A stretch of DNA of 64,000 nucleotides from Alistipes sp. (GTDB lineage Bacteria > Bacteroidota > Bacteroidia > Bacteroidales > Rikenellaceae): assembly GCA_017403125.1 (NCBI GenBank), contig JAFQOR010000024.1:1-64000 (forward strand), in the 5' to 3' direction. A program made the translations under genes and the position numbers. Shown piece by piece: positions 56,203-64,000 of this stretch; the stretch's first letter is position 1, and every line of letters starts with the position of its first letter. The notes beneath the pieces are model-generated. The model was not told where the DNA came from, ran no database searches, and was given only the letters and a program-made list of their open reading frames with translations.

Positions 56203-57324
56203 TTAATGTTTTATACCTTTGGGTTTAAGGAGATGGCTCCATGCCTGTGTTACGAAGCTATGAAGCTGACCTTCGCTATATACCAACTTACGCTTCCAGC
56301 GGTTTGCCCACCAACGGCGTGTTTTGAACCATATAATACGCAGTAGTCCACGTTTGGGTCGTGGTAGCGAAAATTCGGGTTCGAGCGTATCGTTTAGAAT
56401 ACGTATTTCGATGTCGTTGTGACGTTCGAACGAGCCAAATAGCTCACTGTCAATGCCACAAAGTCTTATTGCCAATCCATTCATCGCGTATGCAAAGCGC
56501 TCCATCTTATGTTCGGAACATATGCCGTAGAGCCACTGCCAATCAATACGCTGGTGATGTGTTCGTACGAACATTGCCCAATCGAAGATATGACGCAACA
56601 CAATCTCGGCTCCGGCGAAGTGTGCCGCAGCATGGCGCAGTAGGAAGAGCGCATGGAGATTTGCATTGGGGAGTTGAATTGTGGCGTTACCCACCGAGAT
56701 TATGTCGCCACCTTGCGATGCTGCTTGTTTAAGCTCCTGTTCAATCTTTCGGCTCGAAGTGTGGGCGTGTACGTTGATAAAGTCGTAGTGGTTCTCGATC
56801 ATCACGCCATCTATGTAGAATACCGTATGGTGGTGTACATCTTCGCTAATCTCGATGCGATACTTTGTGCGCAAGATGTCGTCGGCACGCTGCTGTTCGC
56901 CAGCTAACCATATATCTATGTCGCTCGATGTTCGGTGTGGGGGTGTGGGATAGCAGAGACTCAAACCATAGCCTTTGAGGATAGTCATCGTGATGCCCTC
57001 TTTTTGGTACATCTCTGCCAACTTTTCGATGACTGCCCTTTGGCGTGCATACCTCTTCTCTGCACCCTCGACGCTTAATGCCCATTTCAGGCGAATATCG
57101 CGTTGTGGGAGCAATGAATTATCTATGATACCTTGCTTGTGCAGCAACATAAGCCCATCCCATGCTATTGCTAACACGCCTTGGCGGGCAGCCAGTCTTG
57201 CCACTGCCTCCCAATTGGTTGTGGGGCATATCACGTCTGCCGACTCGGTGTCGGGGGGTTGGGTTAGGGCTGTATGTGAGAGTAGTAGTACGACCTTTGC
57301 CTGCTCCGTTTCGTAAGGTTTCAT
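56203..57324 (-). CDS. NTP_transf_5-type nucleotidyltransferase-fold protein
   Basis: The 373-residue protein has the nucleotidyltransferase-like motif ILKGYGLSLCYPTPPHR (residues 115-131) followed by SSDIDIWL with Asp135 and Asp137, and a later helical half including HALFLLRHAAAHF. Proteins of this Pfam type are common in exopolysaccharide and capsule loci, but no reaction has been assigned to them with confidence. The gene is 2 bp from the aminotransferase gene and 3 bp from the vWA gene, so all are on one transcript. Confidence 0.75.
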   Translation of the reverse strand: MKPYETEQAKVVLLLSHTALTQPPDTESADVICPTTNWEAVARLAARQGVLAIAWDGLMLLHKQGIIDNSLLPQRDIRLKWALSVEGAEKRYARQRAVIEKLAEMYQKEGITMTILKGYGLSLCYPTPPHRTSSDIDIWLAGEQQRADDILRTKYRIEISEDVHHHTVFYIDGVMIENHYDFINVHAHTSSRKIEQELKQAASQGGDIISVGNATIQLPNANLHALFLLRHAAAHFAGAEIVLRHIFDWAMFVRTHHQRIDWQWLYGICSEHKMERFAYAMNGLAIRLCGIDSELFGSFERHNDIEIRILNDTLEPEFSLPRPKRGLLRIIWFKTRRWWANRWKRKLVYSEGQLHSFVTQAWSHLLKPKGIKH

Positions 57325-57326
57325 CT

Positions 57327-58577
57327 CTATCGATAGACTATATTTTGCTCTATCTGTTCGACTATGTAACGAACATCATCCTCGGTAACGCAGGGCCCGC
57401 TCGGTAGGCAGAGCCCGCAGCGGAAGAGTCTCTCGCTAACGCCGTTTAGGTATGCCGGTGAGCCTTGGAACACGGGTTGTAGATGCATGGGCTTCCATAG
57501 TGGACGAGCCTCGATACCGGCGCTATCGAGAGCCATGCGTAGTGCTTCAACGTTGTTGTTAGGCTCGCAATCGGTATGCAACCTATCGGTTAGATGAATT
57601 GCTCCACCTGCGCCACCAACTGCCTTGGTAACAGCACTTTCGTATGCGTGTTCCTCGCCTTTGATACGTAGTTTCGAATCGAGCAATATGGTGCAAAGCC
57701 AATAGTTACTATCGTAGTCCGTTGTAGGGTTTTTGTGGAGCGTTATGCCCTCCATATCTTTGAACAATTCGTCGTAGAGAGCACATAATCTCTGATGGTG
57801 CTTAACATGCTCCTTTACTACGAGCATCTGACCTCGACCTATGCCGGCACAGATGTTCGACATGCGGTAGTTGTAGCCTATCTTCTCATGCTGATAGTAG
57901 GGGTATGCCTCGCGAGCCTGTGTGGCGTAGAACATTATTTGTTGCTTGTGTGCAACATCTGTGCATATCAGTGCTCCGCCCCCCGATGTTGTTATCATCT
58001 TGTTGCCGTTGAACGACAACACACCATACTCTCCGATGGTGCCACACATCTTGCCCTTGTAGCGTGAGCCAAGAGCCTCGGCAGCATCCTCGATTACGGG
58101 GATGCCATAACGCTTGCCAATCTCGACAATCTCATCGATGCGTGCAGGCATGCCGTAGAGATAGACTACGACAATAGCCTTGGGAAGTGGGCGACCCTGT
58201 GCCTGACGCTCTTTGATTGCATGCTCCAAAAGTTCGGGGCACATATTCCAACTCTCGGCCTCCGAGTCGATAAATATGGGGGTTGCACCGAGGTATGTAA
58301 TTGGGTTTGCCGAGGCGCAGAACGTAAACGATTGACACAGCACCTCATCACCCTGACCTACGCCACATGCGATGAGTGCGAGGTGTAGCGCTGCTGTGCC
58401 CGACGATAGTGCCACAACGCTCTTGTTGCCACCGACATACTCTTCGAGGTCTGCCTCGAACCCATTGACATTCGGACCGAGAGGTACGACCCAATTTGTG
58501 TCGAACGCCTCTTGGATAAACTTCTGCTCCTCGCCCGACATGTGAGCCAAGCAGAGATATATGCGTCTGTTCTGCAT
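57327..58577 (-). CDS. DegT/DnrJ/EryC1 sugar aminotransferase (PglE-like)
   Basis: The 416-residue PLP enzyme has the internal aldimine lysine K193 in LSFNGNKMITTSGGG, N-terminal LSSGTAALHLAL and VIEDAAEALGSRYKGKMCG. The MSGEEQKFIQEAFDTNWV start and NGNKMIT motif are typical of PglE/WecE-like enzymes that aminate C4 of UDP-4-keto-6-deoxy sugars. With the PglD- and PglC-type genes upstream it suggests synthesis of a 4-amino- or diamino-sugar. The matching 4,6-dehydratase is not in the window and may lie beyond the right edge. Confidence 0.88.
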   Translation of the reverse strand: MQNRRIYLCLAHMSGEEQKFIQEAFDTNWVVPLGPNVNGFEADLEEYVGGNKSVVALSSGTAALHLALIACGVGQGDEVLCQSFTFCASANPITYLGATPIFIDSEAESWNMCPELLEHAIKERQAQGRPLPKAIVVVYLYGMPARIDEIVEIGKRYGIPVIEDAAEALGSRYKGKMCGTIGEYGVLSFNGNKMITTSGGGALICTDVAHKQQIMFYATQAREAYPYYQHEKIGYNYRMSNICAGIGRGQMLVVKEHVKHHQRLCALYDELFKDMEGITLHKNPTTDYDSNYWLCTILLDSKLRIKGEEHAYESAVTKAVGGAGGAIHLTDRLHTDCEPNNNVEALRMALDSAGIEARPLWKPMHLQPVFQGSPAYLNGVSERLFRCGLCLPSGPCVTEDDVRYIVEQIEQNIVYR

Positions 58578-58610
58578 AACTAAAATATATTGGCTATAAA
58601 CCTTTTATAG

Positions 58611-59669
58611 TTAAACTTCGACGATATTGCTAATTTTGCAATCAACAAAAGGAACTATTGCCGTTGCCCAAGCCATGCCTACGCCAAAGGCGCTCAACAT
58701 TAGACGATGCGAGCCATTCAGTCTGCCTTGTAGCTCGCTTACGATGGTCAATGGAACCGATACGGATGAGGTATTACCAAACTTGCTTATCGACGAGGGA
58801 ATCTTGTTGGGGTCAAGTTTTAGTTTCTTGCTCAAATAGCTGTTTATGAAGTTGTTGGCTTGATGGAATACATAGTAGTCCATATCGTTTATCTCCTCTT
58901 GAGCTATGCTAAATAGTCGCTTGATGTCTTTTGGAATCTCAACTATCACGAAATTGAATACATCGCCTCCCATCATGTATCCTTGTTCGTCGCTACGTAT
59001 GTTGCCATGTTCATCTACGACTCTCTCGGCAAGTGTCTCCGCAGAGCTCATTTTGCGATAGCCGCCTCCGGGTATCATGATTAGCTCTCCGCGTGAGCCA
59101 TCCGAGTTCAGCGAGAAGTGGCTGGTGCCAAAACTATCATTTCGTTCGATTAGGGCGGCGACGCCACCATCGCCGAAGATGAATGCCGAGGTGCGATCCT
59201 TCGGCGAATAGACCTTCGAGCGGGTTTCGCCATCGAGTAGCAGCGCACGTCGAATACCAGATTGTGACATAAAAGAATATACGATGCTCAATCCATATAT
59301 GAAGCCCGAGCAGCCGAGGTTCACATCAAATGCAATAGTCGATTTTGGTAGTCCCAGGCGCTCTTGCAGCAGTATGGATGTTGCAGGCATACGATAGTCC
59401 GGAGTCTGTGAGATAAATACTACGAGGTCAATCTCGTCGCGAGGTATATTGTTATCCTCGATGAGTCTGTTTGCAGCGGCATAGCAGAGATCCGAGGCAC
59501 AGGTATTCTCATCAGCGAATCTACGCTCATATACGCCTATCTTATCAACTACCTTGCGCACCTCTTCGCTATCGAAGTGTTCGGTATATTTATAGTTATC
59601 AATGACACGTTTTGGCACAGCTGCTGCCAAGGCCGTTATGCCTATGTTTGTAAAGGAGAGTGTTGCCAT
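58611..59669 (-). CDS. FabH-like 3-oxoacyl-ACP synthase III (KAS III) in glycan locus
   Basis: The 352-residue thiolase-fold enzyme has the KAS III triad Cys120 (DVNLGCSGF), His269 (YVFHQANNFI) and Asn299 (FGNTSSVSV). It condenses a short acyl-CoA with malonyl-ACP. It lies among sugar genes, 33 bp before the aminotransferase gene and 4 bp after the SDR gene, and is therefore more likely a dedicated enzyme for a glycan acyl substituent than the housekeeping FabH. Confidence 0.88.
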   Translation of the reverse strand: MATLSFTNIGITALAAAVPKRVIDNYKYTEHFDSEEVRKVVDKIGVYERRFADENTCASDLCYAAANRLIEDNNIPRDEIDLVVFISQTPDYRMPATSILLQERLGLPKSTIAFDVNLGCSGFIYGLSIVYSFMSQSGIRRALLLDGETRSKVYSPKDRTSAFIFGDGGVAALIERNDSFGTSHFSLNSDGSRGELIMIPGGGYRKMSSAETLAERVVDEHGNIRSDEQGYMMGGDVFNFVIVEIPKDIKRLFSIAQEEINDMDYYVFHQANNFINSYLSKKLKLDPNKIPSSISKFGNTSSVSVPLTIVSELQGRLNGSHRLMLSAFGVGMAWATAIVPFVDCKISNIVEV

Positions 59670-59673
59670 TGTC

Positions 59674-60426
59674 CTAATTTAGTGTACGTCCACCATCAAT
59701 TATAAGTTCTGTACCTGTCACCCATTCGCTCGCATCGCTCAACAGATAGACTGCTGCGTGTGCAACGTCTTCGGGACGACCAAAGCGTTTCAACGGATAG
59801 AGTTCGAGGTTCTTTTCCCACTGCTCTGTGGTTATTGCACTCTTATTCTGTTTGAGAGGGGTTTCAACCATTCCGGGTAGAATAGCATTGCATCGTATCT
59901 TTTTCGATGATAGCTCCAATGCCGCCTCTCGCATGAACGAGCATAGGGCACCTTTGGTTGCCGAGTATATTGAGTTACCCGGCGAACATACTTTATATCC
60001 GGCGATTGATGCCACGAAGACGAGTGATGAGGGTTTGTTCAGTCGCTTGCGTTTTACCAATAGGTGGGTAAGCATTATCGCCGCCTCGACATTTGTTCTA
60101 AACATCTCCTCAACCTCGCCATGCTTGATGAATGGTATGAGTTGCAGGGAGTTGTATCCGGCACAATGTACGCAGCCATCAATCGTGGGAAGTTCTGATA
60201 CAAGGTGTTCGATATGCTCTTGTTGCGTAAGGTCGGCAACAATATATTGGTGTCCATCGCCCTCCATCTCTTCTATCACCTTCGAGAGTCGCTCTTCGTT
60301 GCGTGCCGTAAGAATGACCTTTGCCCCCATCTTGGCGCAGACCAGCGCCGTCGCACGACCTATGCCCGATGATGCACCCGTGATTAGAATGTGCTTGCGG
60401 TTAAGTGAAAAAGGATTATACACCAT
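59674..60426 (-). CDS. FabG-like SDR (3-oxoacyl-ACP reductase type) in glycan locus
   Basis: The 250-residue classical SDR has TGASSGIGRA (residues 16-25), CAG at 88-90, catalytic Tyr154 and Lys158 in IYSATKG, and the C-terminal FabG-like ending WVTGTELIIDGGRTL. ARN near residue 41 suggests NADPH. It sits between the ACP and KAS III genes, so reduction of a 3-oxoacyl-ACP to 3-hydroxyacyl-ACP is the natural reading. A sugar-reductase role is the alternative. Confidence 0.85.
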   Translation of the reverse strand: MVYNPFSLNRKHILITGASSGIGRATALVCAKMGAKVILTARNEERLSKVIEEMEGDGHQYIVADLTQQEHIEHLVSELPTIDGCVHCAGYNSLQLIPFIKHGEVEEMFRTNVEAAIMLTHLLVKRKRLNKPSSLVFVASIAGYKVCSPGNSIYSATKGALCSFMREAALELSSKKIRCNAILPGMVETPLKQNKSAITTEQWEKNLELYPLKRFGRPEDVAHAAVYLLSDASEWVTGTELIIDGGRTLN

Positions 60427-60449
60427 ATGTCGTTCGAAACAAAAAGTTG

Positions 60450-60680
60450 TTATGATAGGCTCTTTACGGTATTAAAGAGATCCTCGATAGTGACGGCATT
60501 GCGAATGTCGTCGCCACGAAGCGCTACGTCGTACTCCTCATCTACCATTGCAATCACCGAGAGGGCGATAAGCGAGCTCCATTCATCCAAATCGTGGAAT
60601 TTGGTATCGGCGTTAAACATGCTTGCATCAGTCTCCTCAAAGAGGTATGACATGTTCTCAATGAATTTGTTTAGTTCCAT
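60450..60680 (-). CDS. Acyl carrier protein-like protein
   Basis: The start is at 60680 (MELNKFIENMSYLF), where ACP homology begins; the frame to 60707 adds nine Lys/Ile residues. The 76-residue acidic helical protein has the ACP core DEWSSLIALSVIAMVDEEYDV, with Ser36 as the likely phosphopantetheine site. The usual DSL is SSL here, so the Asp before the Ser is replaced; many stand-alone ACPs in specialised clusters vary at this point. It is 23 bp before the SDR gene. Confidence 0.8.
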   Translation of the reverse strand: MELNKFIENMSYLFEETDASMFNADTKFHDLDEWSSLIALSVIAMVDEEYDVALRGDDIRNAVTIEDLFNTVKSLS

Positions 60681-60716
60681 AATAGTTATTATCTTTTTGT
60701 TCTTCAATTGCTAAAT

Positions 60717-61361
60717 TTAGTAACGGAATATCTTTGCCGGGTTGCCCATGTAGAGCTCTCCCTCTTTGGGCTTGGTCATCAATACTGCTCCGGCGCCGAG
60801 TCTGGTGTTATTACCTATTTTTAGTTGTTGCAAAACTATTGAGCCAACTCCAAAGAAGTTGCAGTCGCCGATATGAACTTCGCCCGATATGCGAACTGCG
60901 GGCATAAACGTGTTGTATGACCCTACTACGTCATCATGTCCGAGACACACCGAACTGTTCAACAGATTAAAGTTGCCGATGCTGACATTGCATGTAGCAC
61001 TGCATCCCCCCTGAATGATGTTACCTTGACCTATGCTGAATGTTTTGCTGTCGCCAATCGTAAAGTTGGGGTGGATAAGGTTGGGAAACTCGATTCTCGG
61101 GTTTAGGATTTGTTGGCTGATTTTGTGTACCACACCGGGATTTCCGATGGCGATAACAACGCAGAGTGTTTCGTCCCATCTGTTCAAATCGTCCAGTCCT
61201 CCCAATATCGAGCCAAAGTGTGAAATAGCTTCGCCTCGCTCTTTGCCATCATCGAAAAAACCGATTAACTCCCATGTGGGGTTGGCTTCGTTGATGCGGT
61301 TTATGAGGCATGCTACTTCGCGCCCAAGGCCACCTCCACCATATATTGCAATACGTTTCAT
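60717..61361 (-). CDS. NeuD/PglD-family sugar acyltransferase (left-handed beta-helix)
   Basis: The start is at 61361 (MKRIAIYGGGGLGREVACL). The upstream start at 61385 would overlap the previous gene. The 214-residue protein has a Rossmann-like sugar-nucleotide domain (GGGGLGRE; FFDDG) followed by hexapeptide repeats forming a left-handed beta-helix from about residue 95 (IGQGNIIQGGCSATCNVSIG; SVCLGHDDVVG, with the catalytic-type His). Such enzymes N-acylate amino sugars, usually from acetyl-CoA. Here, with an ACP gene 36 bp downstream, an ACP-borne acyl donor is possible. Confidence 0.85.
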   Translation of the reverse strand: MKRIAIYGGGGLGREVACLINRINEANPTWELIGFFDDGKERGEAISHFGSILGGLDDLNRWDETLCVVIAIGNPGVVHKISQQILNPRIEFPNLIHPNFTIGDSKTFSIGQGNIIQGGCSATCNVSIGNFNLLNSSVCLGHDDVVGSYNTFMPAVRISGEVHIGDCNFFGVGSIVLQQLKIGNNTRLGAGAVLMTKPKEGELYMGNPAKIFRY

Positions 61362-61368
61362 GTCTATT

Positions 61369-61977
61369 TTAGTTATTTCCGTCAAATGCTTCGGTTGTTA
61401 CGGACGTTATTGATGTGATATCGGAGCGTCGTAACACCTTTTTTAAGGTTAGCCACACAATCTTGCAATCCACAACGAACGATACGTTACGCACGTACCA
61501 TACGTCCAACTCAAACTTCTTGCCCCACGATATAGCATTGCGACCGTTTACCTGTGCCCAGCCCGTGATGCCAGGGCGTATATCATGGCGGTGTGCCTGC
61601 TCCTCGCTATATAACGGCAGGTATCTTACGAGTAGCGGACGTGGTCCTATGAGCGACATATCGCCTTTGAGTACGTTTAGTAGCTGTGGCAACTCGTCAA
61701 TCGATGTTGAGCGTACGAAGCGTCCAGCCTTTGTCAGACGTTGGGCGTCGGACAGAAGATTGCCGTCGGCATCCCTCTCGTCGGTCATCGACTTAAACTT
61801 TATAAGACGAAAAACCTTTGCATCTTTTCCGGGGCGCTCCTGCCAAAATATGGCGCCGGCACCCTTGTTGGCAAACGTGAGCCATAGGGTAACGACGATA
61901 AGTAGCGGCGATAGCAGTAGCAGCATGCTCGCCGATACTACGATGTCGATAAGGCGCTTTATGAAGTGTTTGTACAT
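61369..61977 (-). CDS. Initiating sugar-phosphate transferase (PglC-like, monotopic)
   Basis: The 202-residue protein is a small phosphoglycosyl transferase of the bacterial sugar transferase family. It has one N-terminal membrane hairpin (about residues 8-35), FRLIKFKSMTDERDADG, the Asp-Glu dyad in STSIDELPQLLNVL, and SLIGPRPLLV. It moves a sugar-1-phosphate from a UDP-sugar to undecaprenyl phosphate, starting glycan assembly on the inner membrane. It is 2 bp after the GT4 gene. Confidence 0.92.
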   Translation of the reverse strand: MYKHFIKRLIDIVVSASMLLLLSPLLIVVTLWLTFANKGAGAIFWQERPGKDAKVFRLIKFKSMTDERDADGNLLSDAQRLTKAGRFVRSTSIDELPQLLNVLKGDMSLIGPRPLLVRYLPLYSEEQAHRHDIRPGITGWAQVNGRNAISWGKKFELDVWYVRNVSFVVDCKIVWLTLKKVLRRSDITSITSVTTEAFDGNN

Positions 61978-61979
61978 TG

Positions 61980-63197
61980 CTATTTTGTTATGGGGTTAAG
62001 GTGCTTTACAATAGCACTATATGTGTGCTCTGTCAGATAGTTGCCTACGAGGAATCTGTATCCTCGTTCGCCCATTTCTGCTATCTGTTCTGTCGAGGCG
62101 AGCATCTTGTCCAACATGGCACTAAACCTCTCCACATCGCAACTCTCGCACCACAATCCGTAGCCATTCTGCTCGGCTATCGTGCCTATGTCGCTGTTAG
62201 AATCGGTTGCTGCAACTATGGGCATGCGGTTTTCCAGATAGGATAGTAGTCGCGAGGGATAGTTAGGTATGGTGAAGCGATGGTCGAGAAATATCATCCC
62301 TACGTCGCAAGCAGCCACCAGCATGTCGTATTCGGCCTTGGGGAGTGCGCCGATGAGTGTTACGTTTTCGGGGTGCTGCTCCCTTGTCCAGCGCTCAACC
62401 TTGGCATACTCGGTGCCGCTACCTACGATGAGGAAGTGGCAGTCACGACGCTTGCTGTTTCGTTGCAATGCTCGGCACATGAAGTCTATGCCTTGGGGCT
62501 TGCCGATATTCCCTCCATATATAAATATAGGTCTGTCTGTGGGTAATCCATATTTTTGACGTATCGCTCGACGCTCTATTGTCACCTTATCCGTCGGTAG
62601 CTCGATGCTGTTTGGAGCAACTTCAATGCGTCGCACATCGAGCTTTGGATTGTGCTTGACAATAAAATCGACGTTTGCAGGCGACATACAGCCTATGTAG
62701 TCGCTCATGCGGTACAACATCCTCTCCTTATGTCGAAAGTAGCCATAGAGAGGTGACCACTTGGCAAACATCCCCAAATCAACGGCATTCTGCGGAAATA
62801 TATCTTTGAGCAGAAGGTAGCTTATGCAGTGTGGTGAGCGCTGTTTTATGGAGCGTATGACCGACGTAAAGGTTACCGGAGGTGTGGAGTAGAGCACAAG
62901 GTCGAACTCCACATCGTTCCAATATCGTTTGATTGCACGTCGAAACTGTCGTTCGATAAGTAGCGTTGCTATGCCCTTCTCTACAACGTTTGTCTTTTGC
63001 AGATTTAGCGTTTTAATGCTCAATATCCTGACTCCACAACGCTCCTCCTCGCATGTCGTCTGCCCATAACGTCGCTCGTTGGGGTGGGCGATATACACGT
63101 TGTGTCCCTCGTCGCGAAATTTGCGCATAAGGTCGGCATATATTCCGCGCGTTGAGATGTCGGTTAGTCGCGATATGGTAAGAAACAGAACGTTCAT
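61980..63197 (-). CDS. Glycosyltransferase family 4 protein
   Basis: The 405-residue GT-B protein has an N-terminal acceptor domain (MNVLFLTISRLTDISTRGIY) and a C-terminal nucleotide-sugar domain with FIYGGNIGKPQGID, LIVGSGTEYAKVE, IGALPKAEYDMLVAACDVGM and SRLLSYLENRMPIVA, the GT4 (WbuB/WbnG-like) pattern. It probably adds the second sugar, often N-acetyl-fucosamine in loci with WecB-type epimerases. Confidence 0.88.
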   Translation of the reverse strand: MNVLFLTISRLTDISTRGIYADLMRKFRDEGHNVYIAHPNERRYGQTTCEEERCGVRILSIKTLNLQKTNVVEKGIATLLIERQFRRAIKRYWNDVEFDLVLYSTPPVTFTSVIRSIKQRSPHCISYLLLKDIFPQNAVDLGMFAKWSPLYGYFRHKERMLYRMSDYIGCMSPANVDFIVKHNPKLDVRRIEVAPNSIELPTDKVTIERRAIRQKYGLPTDRPIFIYGGNIGKPQGIDFMCRALQRNSKRRDCHFLIVGSGTEYAKVERWTREQHPENVTLIGALPKAEYDMLVAACDVGMIFLDHRFTIPNYPSRLLSYLENRMPIVAATDSNSDIGTIAEQNGYGLWCESCDVERFSAMLDKMLASTEQIAEMGERGYRFLVGNYLTEHTYSAIVKHLNPITK

Positions 63198-63222
63198 GCC
63201 CCACTAATCGTGTGTTATATGG

Positions 63223-64000
63223 TTATTTACGCCACACCATCTTGTTTACTACACCCGTGTATGACTGAATGAGTTTTACGACCTTGGTCGATACATTCTC
63301 ATCGGTATAGGTAGGTACGGGTATGCCGTTATCGTCGTTACGTACCATCTCAACAGCCGTATCTACCGCCTGTAATAGCGAGTGTGTGTCGATGCCGGCG
63401 AGGATAAAACAACCCTTATCGAGTGCCTCGGGGCGCTCGGTCGAGGTGCGTATGCATACCGCAGGGAACGATTTGCCGATGCTGGTGAAGAACGAACTCT
63501 CCTCGGGCAATGTGCCGCTGTCGCTTACTACGGCAAAGGCATTCATCTGCAAACAGTTGTAGTCGTGGAAACCGAGAGGCTCGTGCTGTATTACACGTCT
63601 ATCGAGCTCGAAGCCGCTTGCAGCCAGACGATTTCTCGAACGCGGGTGGCACGAGTAGAGTATGGGCATATCATACTTCTCTGCCATCTTGTTTATAGCG
63701 GTAAAGAGTGATGTAAAGTTCTTCTCGGTGTCGATATTCTCCTCGCGATGTGCCGAGAGCAGAATGTATTTGCCTCTCTTCAAACCGAGGCGGGCGTGTA
63801 TGTCCGAGCCCTCTATTTCGGCGAGATTCTCGTGTAGCACCTCTGCCATTGGCGAGCCTGTAACGTAGGTGCGCTCCTTGGCAACGCCCGATGCGTTGAG
63901 ATAGCGACGTGCATGCTCCGAGTAGCAGAGGTTTACGTCTGAGATGATATCCACGATGCGTCGGTTAGTCTCCTCCGGAAGGCACTCGTCGAAGCATCTG
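63223..64000 (-). CDS. UDP-GlcNAc 2-epimerase family protein, WecB-like (5' end outside window)
   Basis: The frame stays open from the stop at 63223 to the right edge (259 codons). Edge residues RCFDECLPEETNRRIVDIIS correspond to the conserved family stretch RCFDxxxPEExNR, so about the first third of the protein is missing. Visible motifs are SAHREENIDTEKNF, CHPRSRNRL and SDSGTLPEESSFF, typical of the non-hydrolysing epimerases that make UDP-ManNAc or UDP-L-FucNAc-type sugars. The family Arg after Glu is Cys here. A GTG at 63952-63954 is internal, not a start. Confidence 0.88.
   Translation of the reverse strand, partial: RCFDECLPEETNRRIVDIISDVNLCYSEHARRYLNASGVAKERTYVTGSPMAEVLHENLAEIEGSDIHARLGLKRGKYILLSAHREENIDTEKNFTSLFTAINKMAEKYDMPILYSCHPRSRNRLAASGFELDRRVIQHEPLGFHDYNCLQMNAFAVVSDSGTLPEESSFFTSIGKSFPAVCIRTSTERPEALDKGCFILAGIDTHSLLQAVDTAVEMVRNDDNGIPVPTYTDENVSTKVVKLIQSYTGVVNKMVWRK

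Overview
The window looks like a chromosomal segment of a gut Bacteroidales, most likely Rikenellaceae and close to Alistipes. The genus is inferred from gene content only. Supporting signs are repeated Bacteroidetes-type promoters (TTTG, 19-20 bp, TAnnTTTG), lipoproteins with BACON and Ig-like domains, an S46 dipeptidyl peptidase, a nucleoside kinase fused to a ThrRS-like N-terminus, methylmalonyl-CoA mutase MutA/MutB, tryptophanase, and a DUF349 gene next to pyrG. Most of the window is ordinary core genome. No prophage, integrase, transposase or CRISPR array was seen.

Layout. 1-8.6 kb: a 5'-nucleotidase lipoprotein cut by the left edge, nucleoside kinase, gcvP, a BACON lipoprotein and an FKBP/SlyD-type isomerase with a Cys-rich tail. 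8.7-10.9 kb: a NatA/NatB-like ABC exporter on the minus strand. 11.3-18.0 kb: a TetR regulator, TolC-like channel, adaptor and HAE1-type RND pump, followed by a small PII-like protein. 18.2-19.8 kb: a PhnP-like hydrolase and an SDR. 20.0-28.2 kb, minus strand: tryptophanase, asd, PBP1A and a large gluzincin/propeller/outer-membrane protein. 28.4-33.3 kb: tRNA-Thr(GGT), argR, two surface lipoproteins and thiL. 33.4-38.7 kb, minus strand: ackA-ptb-buk-aroQ-wzx. 39.0-44.7 kb: DUF349, pyrG, yidC. 44.9-49.1 kb: a MATE transporter divergent from maf and a DPP11-like peptidase. 49.1-49.5 kb: tandem palindromic repeats. 49.5-54.0 kb, minus strand: fRMsr, mutB, mutA.

The most unusual region is 54.3-64.0 kb, one tightly packed minus-strand run that enters from beyond the right edge. 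In transcription order it holds a WecB-type epimerase, a GT4 glycosyltransferase, a PglC-type initiating sugar-phosphate transferase, a PglD/NeuD-type acyltransferase, a stand-alone acyl carrier protein, a FabG-like SDR, a FabH-like KAS III, a PglE-type aminotransferase, an NTP_transf_5 nucleotidyltransferase, a vWA protein with an intact MIDAS, and a protein joining a degenerate kinase-like domain to WG repeats. My reading is a surface-glycan locus that makes its own acyl group for an amino sugar, with a vWA/pseudokinase pair attached. This is the best candidate in the window for a poorly described system.

Metabolically, MutAB (propionate/succinate), AckA-Ptb-Buk (acyl-phosphate fermentation), TnaA (indole, pyruvate, ammonia), GcvP and the S46 peptidase fit an anaerobe that ferments amino acids and peptides.
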